DNA from: Auanema rhodensis
Lineage: Eukaryota; Nematoda; Chromadorea; Rhabditida; Rhabditidae
Length of the DNA: 64,000 nucleotides
NCBI GenBank assembly: GCA_964057225.1
Contig: OZ059898.1
Span: forward strand, 7,936,001-8,000,000
Reading direction: 5' to 3'
Shown: positions 25,050 through 37,500 of the stretch, piece by piece
Numbering within the stretch: the stretch's first letter is position 1
Layout: the number at the start of each line of letters is the position of its first letter
Notes under the pieces: model-generated
The model's database searches: none
What the model was told of the DNA's origin: nothing
What the model saw: only the letters and a program-made list of their open reading frames with translations
Program-made: the position numbers and the translations under genes

Positions 25050-26889
25050 TCACTTAATTGAATAATGAGCTGTTGTTGTTGTGGATATACGACGTGGTCG
25101 AATCTGTAAACCAGCGCCTGAGAGACGGGGTGTTGTTGCAACAGACGATAATCCGGAAGACGCTGATATAGATGATGACAAGGAAGATGGTGAAAGCGAT
25201 AATGCTGGAGGTAATGCACCTGATGATGCTGAAGGCATAGAAGGTGGAACTGGAGCAGAAGCTGCAGGTAATGATAATGAAGAAGCCGGTGAATTAGGAA
25301 GGTTTGAGGCATGCGACGAGGGTGCAGGGTAAGATGGATATGAAGGGTACGATGGATATGAAGGATATGATGGATAAGACACATATGATGATGGTGTTGA
25401 AGCTGATGGGGAAGACAACGAGGAAGAGGACGAGCCGTATCGAGGGTATAATGGTGCTGGAGGAACTACTGCCAATGGCGAAGATGGTACATGTCTATCA
25501 GCACCACCGTATGCTCTCTCTTTATTTCGTTTAATTTCTTCCTCACGTAGCCGTCGTATATCTTCGCGACGACGTTGACGTCGCATTTCTTCACGAAGAA
25601 GTCGTTCCTCACGTCTACTTTTGATTTTTTTTCGATTTTTTCGCTTTTGTTCAATAGATGATGGTTTAGAATGCGCATTTAATCTATAAATTATAATTAA
25701 TATAATTAGTATAGTATATAAATAAAACATACTTTGTATTCCTAATATCAGATGATGTATATGTATTTATAGATTTATGATAACTATTACGAATTTTAGA
25801 TAATGACTGGTTTTGTAATGACATTAATAGAAGTCTTGATAAACCATCTTGTCCTTCTGATACATAATTGTGTGAGATTGATGTTTTATCATAATGAATG
25901 ACAAGAAAATGACTTGCCTAAAAAATCAATATAGAAATATATAGAATATAAATATATTTTTATAATTATAAAAGAAATAATATTCAAAATTTACTTTTCG
26001 ACGTCGTCTTGTATTTTTTCCTTTACGTGGTATACCAGTTCGACGTAATGCTACATACCATGGTCGTTTACGTGATCCATACATACAAGATGAATATAAA
26101 TTATAATAATTTTCCATCATTTCTTCCATAAAAACACATTCAGAAGTATAATTTGAGATCGGCTGGAATAAGAATAAGAATAAGAATAAGAATAATATAA
26201 AATATTTAAAATAATATAAGAAAAATTAATTTTATAATATTCTTTACAAATTTTATATGACGTCATGATGATGTCGTACTTCAAATAATATATGTAAAAT
26301 CAAAATATAATGATGAATATACCGTTGAATAGAGACTTCCTTCATGATTCATACATAAATATCGATTTGATTGAACTCCACGAATACTAATTAGACCAAT
26401 AGCAACAGAAATAAAATCTAATACACCATATCGGGTATTTTCTGTGGATGAGCCACGAACAGTTTCTCGTTCAATCACATTTTCTGGTGGTTCACTTAAA
26501 ATTTCCAACCAAGTACCTGAACGACAGAAAAGAGCACCACGACGAGCTTTTCCTATTTTACTAAAAATATAATTAAATTAATTTAGTAAAAACCATTATA
26601 ACTTACAATGGTGAACCATTCGGTATTCCATAGTTTTCTTGCCACTCATAACGTTCTCGAACTTTAGCAGCCGTTGATTTACAAAATGACAACATTTCAG
26701 CTGTTGAATTTGCATCATTTTTTTGACCAAACTATATAAAATAAATAAAATAATAATATATTTGAAATATTAACTTACATAAGAATAATAAGAAGAATAA
26801 GATGAAGGACTAGGTGTTGAAGTGCCTACCGTAAACGGATAAAACGATACAGCACTTCCGCCAATAGATAAAACAGACGAAAGGTCCAT
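25050..26889 (-). CDS. let-756: LET-756-type fibroblast growth factor
   Basis: FGF ligand with a beta-trefoil core. The diagnostic segment is VAIGLISIRGVQSNRYLCMN, then HEGSLYS, SECVFMEEMMENYYNLYSS and WYVALRRTGIPRKGKNTRRR. The last covers the heparin-binding strand (family consensus WYVALxxxGxxKxGxxT). The N-terminus (MDLSSVLSIGGSAVSFYPFT) has no cleavable signal peptide, as in FGF9-like and LET-756 proteins. After the core comes a strongly basic, likely helical or nuclear-localising stretch (KRKNRKKIKSRREERLLREE) and then a long Ser/Pro/Tyr/Ala-rich tail with tandem YPS. Nematode LET-756 proteins are likewise known for long C-terminal extensions. A perfect CRE octamer lies in an intron (26258) and another 450 bp upstream (27341). 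Confidence 0.88.
25330..25378 (-). repeat. Tandem Tyr-Pro-Ser codon repeat in the FGF tail
   Basis: Nine-base units encode about five to six consecutive YPS repeats, with small variations. Confidence 0.85.
26258..26265. promoter_or_regulatory. CRE-type palindrome TGACGTCA
   Basis: Perfect octamer in an intron of the FGF gene. Confidence 0.4.
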
Positions 26890-27340
26890 ACTAGTCACAT
26901 ATGTATGTTAAATATCATCTAAAAATTATTTTATAAAAATATATTTAATAAATAAAAGAATTTTGAATTTAAAGATCATAATCATAAATATGAAATAGAT
27001 ATTGTTAAAGGAATAGAAGAAATGATAGAATTAATATGAGCTAATTTGAAATAAAACTAATTTTAAAAAAGAATTAAATGATGATGAGGGAAAAAAACAT
27101 TTTGAAAGAAAATGAAAAAGATCAAAGGAAGAACAATCTCTCTCTCTCTCTCTCTCAATTTCTCTCTCTATTTTTGTCTTTTTCTCTTTCATTCAATTGA
27201 TGTCTTGAAGAGAGGGGTTAAATTATCAGTCAATCAAGGATGGAAAAGACGAAAGTAGAAGATATGAGAATTTGAAGTAAAACTTGAACGATCAAGCTGA
27301 CTTGTTTTGTTATAATGATCGATGCATTAACTATTACACA

Positions 27341-27348
27341 TGACGTCA
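27341..27348. promoter_or_regulatory. CRE-type palindrome TGACGTCA
   Basis: Perfect octamer about 450 bp upstream of the FGF start codon. Confidence 0.45.
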
Positions 27349-27736
27349 CAATCAAAAAAATGATATAAAAATTGAAAAAGATAATGAGAGAAAGATAATG
27401 AGGTGAGAATAAGAAGAATAAGAGAAAAAGTTTGGATAATATGAAACGAAAAAAGAGGAGAAAATATATTTTTCAACATTTGAATTAATCACGTAAAAAT
27501 TGGAAAATTGAAAAGATCAGATTTAAGAAGCTAGTAAGTGTGGAAAAAACGTGAAAAAGGTAAAAGAGAGATAAATGAGGTTAAGCTAAAGGAGAGATAA
27601 ATTGAGTAAAGAGATAGGAAAAGATATAGAGAAAATTGAAAAAAATGAGCTGAATTGAAAGAAACAAATGCTTTTCAGAATAAGAAATGATATGATAAAG
27701 AGTCTAAGAAATACAGAGAGTAGGGAAGTGAAAAAG

Positions 27737-27754
27737 AGAGAGAGAGAGAGGAAA

Positions 27755-27806
<52 letters not shown>
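27737..27806. repeat. (GA)n microsatellite
   Basis: Long GA run with one interruption. Both strands show spurious Arg/Glu or Ser/Leu frames. Confidence 0.93.
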
Positions 27807-27809
<3 letters not shown>

Positions 27810-29106
27810 GCAACTCTGAAACTGAAAGGTTCTGTCATCAAACAACTGTTTTCACATCCTCTCATATTCTATATCTCTATCTATCTTGTCTATCTATCTA
27901 TATGTATTTTCTCTTTCTTTCAAAGATTTACTAAATGACTTATCACTCAATAAATGATACAACAAACATATTCATTATATGGATATAGTATATAATATAT
28001 ATTACACAAAAATTCTTCTTAATCAATTGTAAATACAAAATCTGTCTGTCTGTCTGAATGTTGACAGTTTTGTAACTAAAATGATATTATTTTGATAAAT
28101 TAAACTAATAATAATAATATTTATCATAAATATGTTTCAATTATTTTTTTTTAATGAAATTTTATTAAACGAATGTTCAAATGAAAATATAAAATATTTA
28201 AAGTTATTTTATTTTTTATTGATTTCAAATAATTATATTATAAAATAAATAGAAATAAATGGAAAATAAGATTTAAGTTATTTTTTATTTGAAGAAAATT
28301 CAAAAAAAAAAGAAGGAAAAATGGAAATTCACACATTTTTAGCAAATTTTTAAATAATGTTTCAAGCATTTTGCTTAAAGTTATGAATCAAATAGTATTA
28401 GGGGAAATCGATTACTTTGGAAAAAGATAGATTGATTGAAAAGAAAGAGAAGAGAAAAATCAAAATTTGAAAGAGAGAAAAGAAGAGAGGGAATAAGAAA
28501 GGTAGAGAGAAAGAGAGAGGGAGAGAGAGAGAGAGAAAATTGGACGAATGCGTCAGGTGCTAAGAAGATCTCGAGATGATAATACAACTTATTATAGAAG
28601 ACAGCACGTAAGAGATACCTATGATACATATACATATACAATTATTTTTTTTTAATTTTCTTAAAAAAATAACAAAAAGCTATAAAAATATTTTTATTGG
28701 TAATTTTACAAGGATATCTGGCTGAAATGTCACCTTGAATTGCTAGAGTTATACTATTTTTATAGTTAAACTGAGAGTTAAATCAACTAGATGAGGAAAT
28801 TGAAGAAAAGAAGTTCTAAGAGAACGAAAATTATTATCAACAATTCAAAGAGAAAGAGAGAAAGAATGAGAGACAAATTGAAATGAGGAATAAATAAAGA
28901 GAAAGAGAGAGAGAGAGAGAGAGCAACGGGTTTGTTGCCATTTCGGGAAATTACAAGAGGGTGATCTGAAAAAAAAAAGATTTTTTTCTGGAATGATTTG
29001 AGAACAAAGAACAAGAATAATTGTTGAAATTGAAACAATTTACTCATGGAGATACTAAAGGAATCAAATCTCCGAAGTTGTAGTAAATTTCAGGGGAGTT
29101 TGGAGC

Positions 29107-29114
29107 GAAAGAGA

Positions 29115-29189
<75 letters not shown>
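29107..29189. repeat. (GA)n microsatellite
   Basis: About 80 bp of GA with single-base interruptions. Confidence 0.93.
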
Positions 29190-29191
<2 letters not shown>

Positions 29192-29869
29192 GTTACTGAG
29201 AAAAATTTGACACGTAAGTTTGGATAGATAGATTGTTATCTAAGTCAACAATCAAATTGATGATCGACGCATGATAGTAAAATAGACGAAAATGAATAAT
29301 TTTTTCTTTAAAATTCACAAAAAAAAAAAAGAAAACAAAATTTGAATCAAAGAGTTAAAGGAATGGTTTGAAGAAGAAAAGAAAAGATAATGGTGTAAAG
29401 AGGAAACAACTATTTTTGGGTCAAAATTGAATAAAATCATGAAATTGTAAGATAGATAAATGAAATAATAAAAGAAAAATACGAATAATAAGATAACTAT
29501 TCTGAGGAAAAAGAAGCTAAGAAATTGATGAAATGACGTTTCATCAATTTTTTTCACAAAAAATGTGTGATGTATGAGTGTATGTGTGTGACATGCTGAA
29601 GCAGGAGGTAGGTAGTGGGTTGTGCTCAAGATATAAGCAAGATGTGTATTGAAGAGGAAAATGAATTATTTTGACCTTTGAAAAGGAAAAAAATAAGAAA
29701 AAAGGTTGTTTGAAAGAAACGATGTAAGTTGAAACAATGTGACATGTTGGTAATGCTGAAGAGGGGACGACGAACTAGGTTGGCAGAGGCAGATGCGGGT
29801 GTGAAGAAGGGTAAGAGGTGAATGAGACTGCTGCTACTGCTACTGCTGGTGGGACTACATGACACAGAC

Positions 29870-30420
29870 TAAATGACGTTTTGATTGTGACGTAATGAAG
29901 TTAATGATCGTAAGATGACTTTGAATGAGCTATACATCGAAGCAAAAATGCCGACGTGGCGATCGTTATAACCGTAACGAGACGACGAGCTTTGGCGGTT
30001 TTTTGGAGTTTAAGTCATGAAAAGAGGAAAAACGAATGGTGAAAGAATATAAGAAAAACTGAAAACAACTGTACACGAGTATGTTGGATGGGGTGGGTGT
30101 ATACGTAGTTTGACAGACTAACGATGCCTAAGGGGAGGGGGAGAGGCGATGACAACGACGACGACAACCACTACGCACACACTATGGAAGTGAGCGAGCG
30201 ATTGACGACAATCAACGAGTTCTTAGAGCGAGGATCGTTAGTCGTGCGTCATAATGTTGAAAAATATTCTGAATAAGGTAAGAAGAATTCAGCAGAATGC
30301 AAATACTTCAGAAGGACAAGATAGACGACGGCGACAACAGTGGCAAGGGTGACAACGACGACAAAAAGTGAAAGACGACGAACGAAAGCAGGTGGATGAT
30401 ACGAAACACATCATCAACTT
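29870..30420. promoter_or_regulatory. GC-elevated island, possible promoter or first exon
   Basis: Rich in GACGACAAC-type triplets and non-repetitive sequence, unlike the flanks. On the plus strand two short overlapping ATG frames occur (MEVSERLTTINEFLERGSLV... from 30185 and MLKNILNKVRRIQQNA... from 30253), with a consensus donor GTAAGA at 30276. On the minus strand it is about 3 kb upstream of the FGF start. It could be a promoter/5'UTR of that gene or the start of an unrecognised plus-strand transcript. Confidence 0.35.
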
Positions 30421-31554
30421 CTGAATACAGGCTTACAATGTCATCATTCTAGTTCGAAATTGTCTGTCATTGTACTTTAAGAATTGGATGACCTGCGAAT
30501 AGGATATTCACAAACCTATTAGTGCCTTTAACCATCCGAATTGTCGTTGTTCACCCAGTTAACCCACGTTGAATTCTATTCAAATATCTTTTTTTTTCTT
30601 TGAAATGAATTTATTTTTATTAGAAACAACTATTTGATGAAAATATTGTAAAATTGATGAAGAAGACAGGCTATTGGTCACGTATTTGATGTAACATGTA
30701 TAATATTCCAAAATTTATAATAAATGCAATCAAATAATATATATTATACGTAATTTGTATATATTTTGTTTATAATTTGTTTGTTATAATAATATTTTAG
30801 TTAATTTTAGAAATTGATTTAACTATCCGTTGATTTCATTTCGTTTTTTATTGTTTTTTGTATGTTTTCTTTGAAAAATAATAAAACAAGTATATTACTT
30901 CAACACAGATTCATTACATAAGTCATGTAAAGATCGGTAACAGTACATTATTTCGTCGAGACGACAGGAATTATGAAGAAACAGCCAATGGAATGGATTT
31001 TTTTGTATTTCAGGCAAATTATAGCACATTGATAGCAGATGATGATTAGATGTAATAGAGTAAAGGAAATATTATGGAATCGAGGAAGAAACTGACAATA
31101 GAAGGAAATTACTTTATACGAGATGAAACTTCTAAATGGATGATGAATGATGGATAAATCAAACCAAAGTAGAGTTCCAGACGAAGGAGAGCCAACTTGA
31201 AATGAGAGTTTATCGAATAGATAGTTAGATAGATAGTAAGATTTTACAACAGAAAACGATAATAATTAGGAGAGAGATCATTCTGCAAAGTATGTTCTGC
31301 TTGTTAATTATTTTTCTTTTTTTTGATAATACTATACTATATTATAAATAATATAATATAGAATATATATATGTAAAAAGAAAAAGAAAAGAGGCCATAA
31401 GATGAAAAGTAGATGAGGCCGGATGTAATTGTTAATACAGTTTATAACATGTAGAAACAAGTTTGTGATGAAGATTTAACTAGATTATATATATATAATA
31501 TAGTTAAATTATAACTTATATACTTATAATCACATGTATCATCATTACTATCAT

Positions 31555-34500
31555 CTAAGGATCTTTCTTCTTGACAAGCATAGAAACTTCTTGTGCTACG
31601 CTGCCATAGATAAAGCGGAATTGATCTCCAGTACGAACCATTCCTATAATAATTATTATATTATATACATATAGTTATTAATATAGCTAACCATCTCTTT
31701 GATCACGTAGATGTTCTACGGATGCAACAACATCAATCTGTCGAACTCCACGTAGTAAACGATTGCACAAGAGATCTACAGCACAATAAACTCCAGTTCG
31801 TCCACATCCATCCAAAGAATGTACCAATAATGGTGATGATCGTCCACGATATGATTTGTTAACTTTTCTATAACAAAATTGTAAAAATTAATTATAATTT
31901 TATAATTAACACATAGTTTCAAATAACGTGAAATACACGTAAATTCATTTTATTTTTTCATTTTCGTGTAGTTTTTCCGGTTGCATTATTTTCTAATTTT
32001 CAAATAATTTATATTTTTCTTTATTATATATATTATATATGTATAGTTATCTAATAATAATTACCTTCTGAATTCCAAAAGACTCTTGGTACTACTTGGC
32101 GTGGAATCTTTTGGCCAATTGATATAATGGAATTGAGTTATAGTACGTGTTTCAGAACTTTGTAGATTTTTCAAGTAGAATGATCGAACCATATAATCAG
32201 AACTCCAGATATGTTCGGATACCAAATGGATCTATAATTATAATAAAGATATAATGATATAATTATTTAACTATATTTACATATAGTATAACCCCTTTTT
32301 CTCGTTTTTTTGTTTATTTGCGAAAAGAAAAAAAAAAGATAAATCGAAACTTTTGTTCCCGATAGTTTATTAGAAAGGAAACGAACAAAATTACATTTCT
32401 TCCGATTTTTAAATCACAAAAGATTTCATTTTGTTTGTTGAATTGTCGTTTTTATTGAATCAAAATGTATATTATTCACTTAGAATGTTTAAATTTTTTT
32501 TTGTTTTACACGATTTGGTTATAAGAAAAGATATAATGATAGTATATTGCATATACATGTATGTATATCTAACCATATGTTATAGTTAAAATTTTAATAT
32601 TAACCTCAAATGGCCCATGAATCTGGCTTCCTTCATTTGGCCAGTAGTTCTTATCTTGTTTCATTTCATCTGTATCCGTCAGATTGACAATCAAACAGAC
32701 TCCATGTTGCCAAATAGCTTGCCAGAATCCAGACATATCATCAGTTTGCGGAGTTTGAGCTGCCATATATACTGGTTGTCTGAAACAAATAATAATTTTA
32801 TAATTAATATAATTAATAAGATGAATATATGTATATTCTTCTTCTTCTTCTTTATGTTAACATACTTTGGATCATCATCATATATGAAACTGGCATTAAT
32901 ATAAGCTGGATCATTCTTCCATGCTTCAATTGGAACAACATTTTCATCAACTAAATTATATAAATTATATATTATATAATAAATATATATGAATGTTATT
33001 ACATGGAATGATTGATCGATTTTTTTCATTAAATTGTCTTCCAATGTTCTTTTCTTTGGTCAAATTACAGTATGTCTTGATGGAATCCCATTGAGCTTCC
33101 ATTCGAGATGGATCAGCTAGCATTTCTTGCAGGAAGTTCTGAAATTTTATATTAACTTCTTCTTAATTTATGTCTTATTTCTTTAGATTTTCTATTTTTC
33201 TTCAATATTATCACTAATATTATATATAATATTCATATAATAAATTAATAAAATAATATAAATCGTTAACAGTCCCTCTTTACTCATTCTCTCTGTTTTT
33301 TATATTTTCTGTTATTTGTTCTCAGTCCTTCATTTTTTGAATTTTTTTTGAATTATCGTCTTCTCTTAACTATATACATAACTGGACATCATTAGCTTCT
33401 TAAGGTTGTTGTTCATTAGCTATTCAGATGACAATATTTCCTGCAAATTAGTTGGAATTGTTTACAAGAACGGGCACAAATGATCATGAACCAAGACAAT
33501 AAGTGCTATGTCCATCCATCCATCTATACATACATACATACATTACATACATAGTATATACAACATGTATTAAATATTAGTAGATAAGTAAATATTTAAA
33601 AGTTTTATATCAAACTCTTATTTCATTTATTTTTTTATTTTTTTTTATTTTAAAATAAATAATTTAAATTAGAAAAAATAGATGGAAATAATACGTATTT
33701 GAGTCTTTATGGGATCAGTATATGTGCTATCAAAATCGAAAGATAAAAGTCTGTTTTTCAGAGAAATATACGAATATATTGGCAAAACAAATGATAAGAA
33801 AACAGGTTCTATATGTATTCAAATGAATTTTAGCTATTTTGAATGAATAATTACCTTGATATAGAACACAATGTTCATAACTACTAGACATGCTCATTCC
33901 CTTCACTTCTATCCATCGTCTATTTTGCTTTTCAGAATATTTGACCCTTTCTCAATGATCTTTCAACTAACGATTCTCATGGAACCTTATTTCCTCTATT
34001 GCACATTCATTTCATACCAAACATCTTTTTTTTCTCAGCAATTTTGTAGTTAACAATCTTTCAAATCTCATTCAAACTAACCATCACCACATGTCCAGTT
34101 CCAATGTCAATTGTTGGCTGTTGAGCTTCGTCACCACACCAACTGCTGGTCGAACTGCTCTTGCTAGCTCGACCTGAATTGGTTTCCTGGCAGACACGTT
34201 GACGACACATATCCTGAAGTTAGTAGAAGATAAACTGACATTTAGAAAATGAAGTAATGATAGATGAATGATTTATAAAAGAGAGAGAGAGAGAAGGCAG
34301 CAGTGAGAGAGGAAGAGAGCGAATTATACAAAGAAATGCAAATATATATATAATTATATAAATATAAATAAACATACCTGATAAGTTAAATTAGCTTTAT
34401 TATCAAAATTTGAAGCCATTTGTTTGATATTTTGATGGTAATAACGACGATTCTTATACAAATGAATCTGGAAATTTGAAGAAATAAATGATTTTTTGAA

Positions 34501-37500
34501 ATTTTATTTTCAAAAAATGAAAATAGTTTGATATTCAGTCATTTTTCTTATTCTTTTCACTCAAATAAATTTTTTTTCTTCTTTGAATAATTATGAAAAA
34601 AGACCAAAATGGAACAAAACTTACTGAGAGCACGGAAATTAAAGCTGTAATGGTCAGACCGCAGACGACGAGAATAGGCTTGAAGATCCAGTCACGCTCA
34701 GCTGATTCAACTGGCACAGACTCCTAAAAGAAATAAAAAACATATATTATACATTTACTATACATATTTATTGGGGAAAAAATGGTCTTTTGAGTGCAAA
34801 ATTCATAGAACTTACCGATCCTATTCCAATGCCAGTTTCAGCAACTTCAGCACCAGAGAATCGAGCAATATCTTTACGTCGTTTGTCTATAAGAAGAAAT
34901 ATTATATATTTCCTTTATTGTAAATAACAAAAAATAAATTTATATTTCAAAATTTGATGTAATATAAGATAGTATTAAGAAAAAATAAATGGAATATCAC
35001 TTACAAACTGCTTTAGCAACTCCTTCAACGGAATCAATTCGTTTATCTTTCTGTGCTTTTGCACCTTCTAATCGATTTATTCTCATGGATAGTTGTCCTT
35101 GATCAAATCTGAAAAAGAAGAATATTATCAAAATAATTAATTATTTATGTTATAAATAGAATAATTAATAATAAAAAGTTTAGATATAACATACTGGAAG
35201 TCATCAAAGATGAGATTATTAGGTAAAGCAATAGTATTTTGAAGGAATTCAATCAAAGGATATAATTGTTCTTCAGCTTTGATATTAACCTATATAATAT
35301 AATATAAATAAGTTATTATAATTATAATTATATTTATAATACCTTCAAATATACTCTGTTACCAACAACTCGAGTAATTCCACTGTTTCGTCCCTTCACA
35401 ATTTTGTGGACGGTGTTATCAAGACCTATAAATTATTTTTTGCATATTCAAGTTGTTATGAGATTAAATATATTTTTATTATAATTGATTTAAAAACTTT
35501 TTTTTTCTAATTTGTATTTTAACTGAGTAAAGTAATAAGGTTTTCTTTATTTGATTATCCCCTCTTTTGCCTTTTTGTCTTTTTTTAAAATTAAATTTGT
35601 CTTTAAACATTTTAGATATTCATATATTATCAATATAACAAACCCATTTCAACATTTCCAACTTCTTCAGCATCTTTCTTTAAGACTTGTTGTTGGTCAG
35701 CTAATGCAGCAGCATCCAATGAAATTGCTTCTTCTGCTTCTCCAACTGAAACAAATTAAAAATTAATTTTTTTATTTAAAATCTTCTCTTTTATATTTTT
35801 TTATATTTTTATGTAATACATTTCCTTTTCTTGACTTCATAAAAGGAAATATGTAGCTTTTTTTGAGTCAAAAGGAAAAAAAATGTGTTTCCGCAAATCA
35901 GTCAAAGCTATACTTCACGAATGTCCTGAGTCATTCATCATTTGGTCATAATGATTGACTCAGAATCAAACATATATTAACTTTTTAGGATATATTTTAT
36001 TTAAATTAACAGAGATATTATTCATATAATAATAACATATATTATCGTCCCTAAAAACTAAAAAAAAAGATGTTTAACGATATTAGAAGTGCTTCATGCA
36101 CGACATGAAGCTTAATCGGAAATTTGAGCTCAAGTTGTTGTTGGAATGAAGCATTTACAAAACTAAATATGGATCCTATATTTACATATCTATATCTGTC
36201 TATATATATAGTAGAAATTGAAAAACTATATAAAAATTTTATTTTAAAGAAAAATATACTTTTATATTAAATTATTTATAATATGAATTACATGAATTAT
36301 AATTTATTTATTTTTTTAAACTCGAATTTCACACATAATTCAAACTATTCTTATTCTTCATTTTTGAATCAACAAAGAACATAATTTAATTAATTGAATT
36401 GAAAATAAAGATTAAATATTCTAAGAAATATTTGAACGAAGCTCAAGTTGAAATTTTTTTTAAAACTTAAATAAAAGCATTTTAAAGTTATTCTTGAATT
36501 TATTTATGAGATAGAATAGCATAAATGCTTATTTTAATATTTATATTTGTCTAGTTTTAACTATTTATTAGTTTTTGATTAAAAATAATAATAACGTTAC
36601 CTTCTGCTGGCCGTTCATCAGCTACTTCAGCCAAATTTAGATTATCTTTTAAAGCAAAAAGACGAGAAATAAGTTCATTAAGTTGGCTATCGGATAACAA
36701 AGATAAATCTATAAAAAATAAATTTAAATTAAATGAAAAATTAAATTAAAAATACCTGGATCTTCACTCTTAACTATTTGTTCCATATATTGTTCAACTG
36801 TTGGATCAATAGTATCATCCTGTTCGACAAAATCTGAATAATTGGTCTTTAAACGAATTATATGTATTTCTAAATATACCTCCTAGATCTACATTAGGTA
36901 ATGGCTCATTAAGTTGTTGAATAATTTGCTGAATTTCATCCTCTGGCACATCATCATCAGCAGGAATTAGAGGAACAAGCTATAAAGCATGGGTAAGTTA
37001 AGATAATTTTTTTGATGTTGTACCATTTCAACTTCTTGAGGAGCTTCAGCTGGTGTTTCAATATCATACTTAGTTCTATCATCACCAACTTCATCTTCAA
37101 GAAGTAAAACTGGTTGTTGACTATCATCGAAACTCTGTTGATCTTCATTCAAACCCATACCAATCAACTGTAATCCAAAAAATAATAAATAAAAATATTA
37201 ATTATATAAAATATAAATTTTCGTAGAAACAAAAGAATGTTTTTCATTACATTTCTTCTTCTACATAATTCAAAGTCTGAGAATATTTTTTCTAAAAACA
37301 CTAGAAAATTCGTATATTTTAATTGAAAGATTAAAAGTAATATTTTATAATATTTATTTAATTATGAATTAAAAATATTTCATTTACTGACCTGTAACAA
37401 TCCCCATACTTTAGCAGGATTATGAACCTGGCAAAAATTGGGATCGTACAGTAGATCATAGGACATGGAAAGCTTATAGTAAGCCAAGACACATTGTGTC

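Larger units (their letters stand above)
26890..31554. other. Intergenic region between FGF and IA-2 genes
   Basis: 4.7 kb. It is dominated by purine-rich sequence on the plus strand with GA microsatellites (27737-27806, 28510-28540, 28903-28922, 29107-29189). A markedly GC-richer island lies at about 29870-30420. No recognised gene; it is the likely 5' regulatory region of the FGF gene. Confidence 0.6.

Noticed and set aside
27586-27934. ORFs of Arg/Glu or Ser/Leu repeats
   Set aside because: Pure translation of the GA microsatellite; the same holds at 15316-15549 and 39975-40223.
29626-29865. Ser-rich minus ORF upstream of the FGF gene
   Set aside because: Starts at GTG, the nearest ATG is followed at once by a stop, and no acceptor or homology was found.
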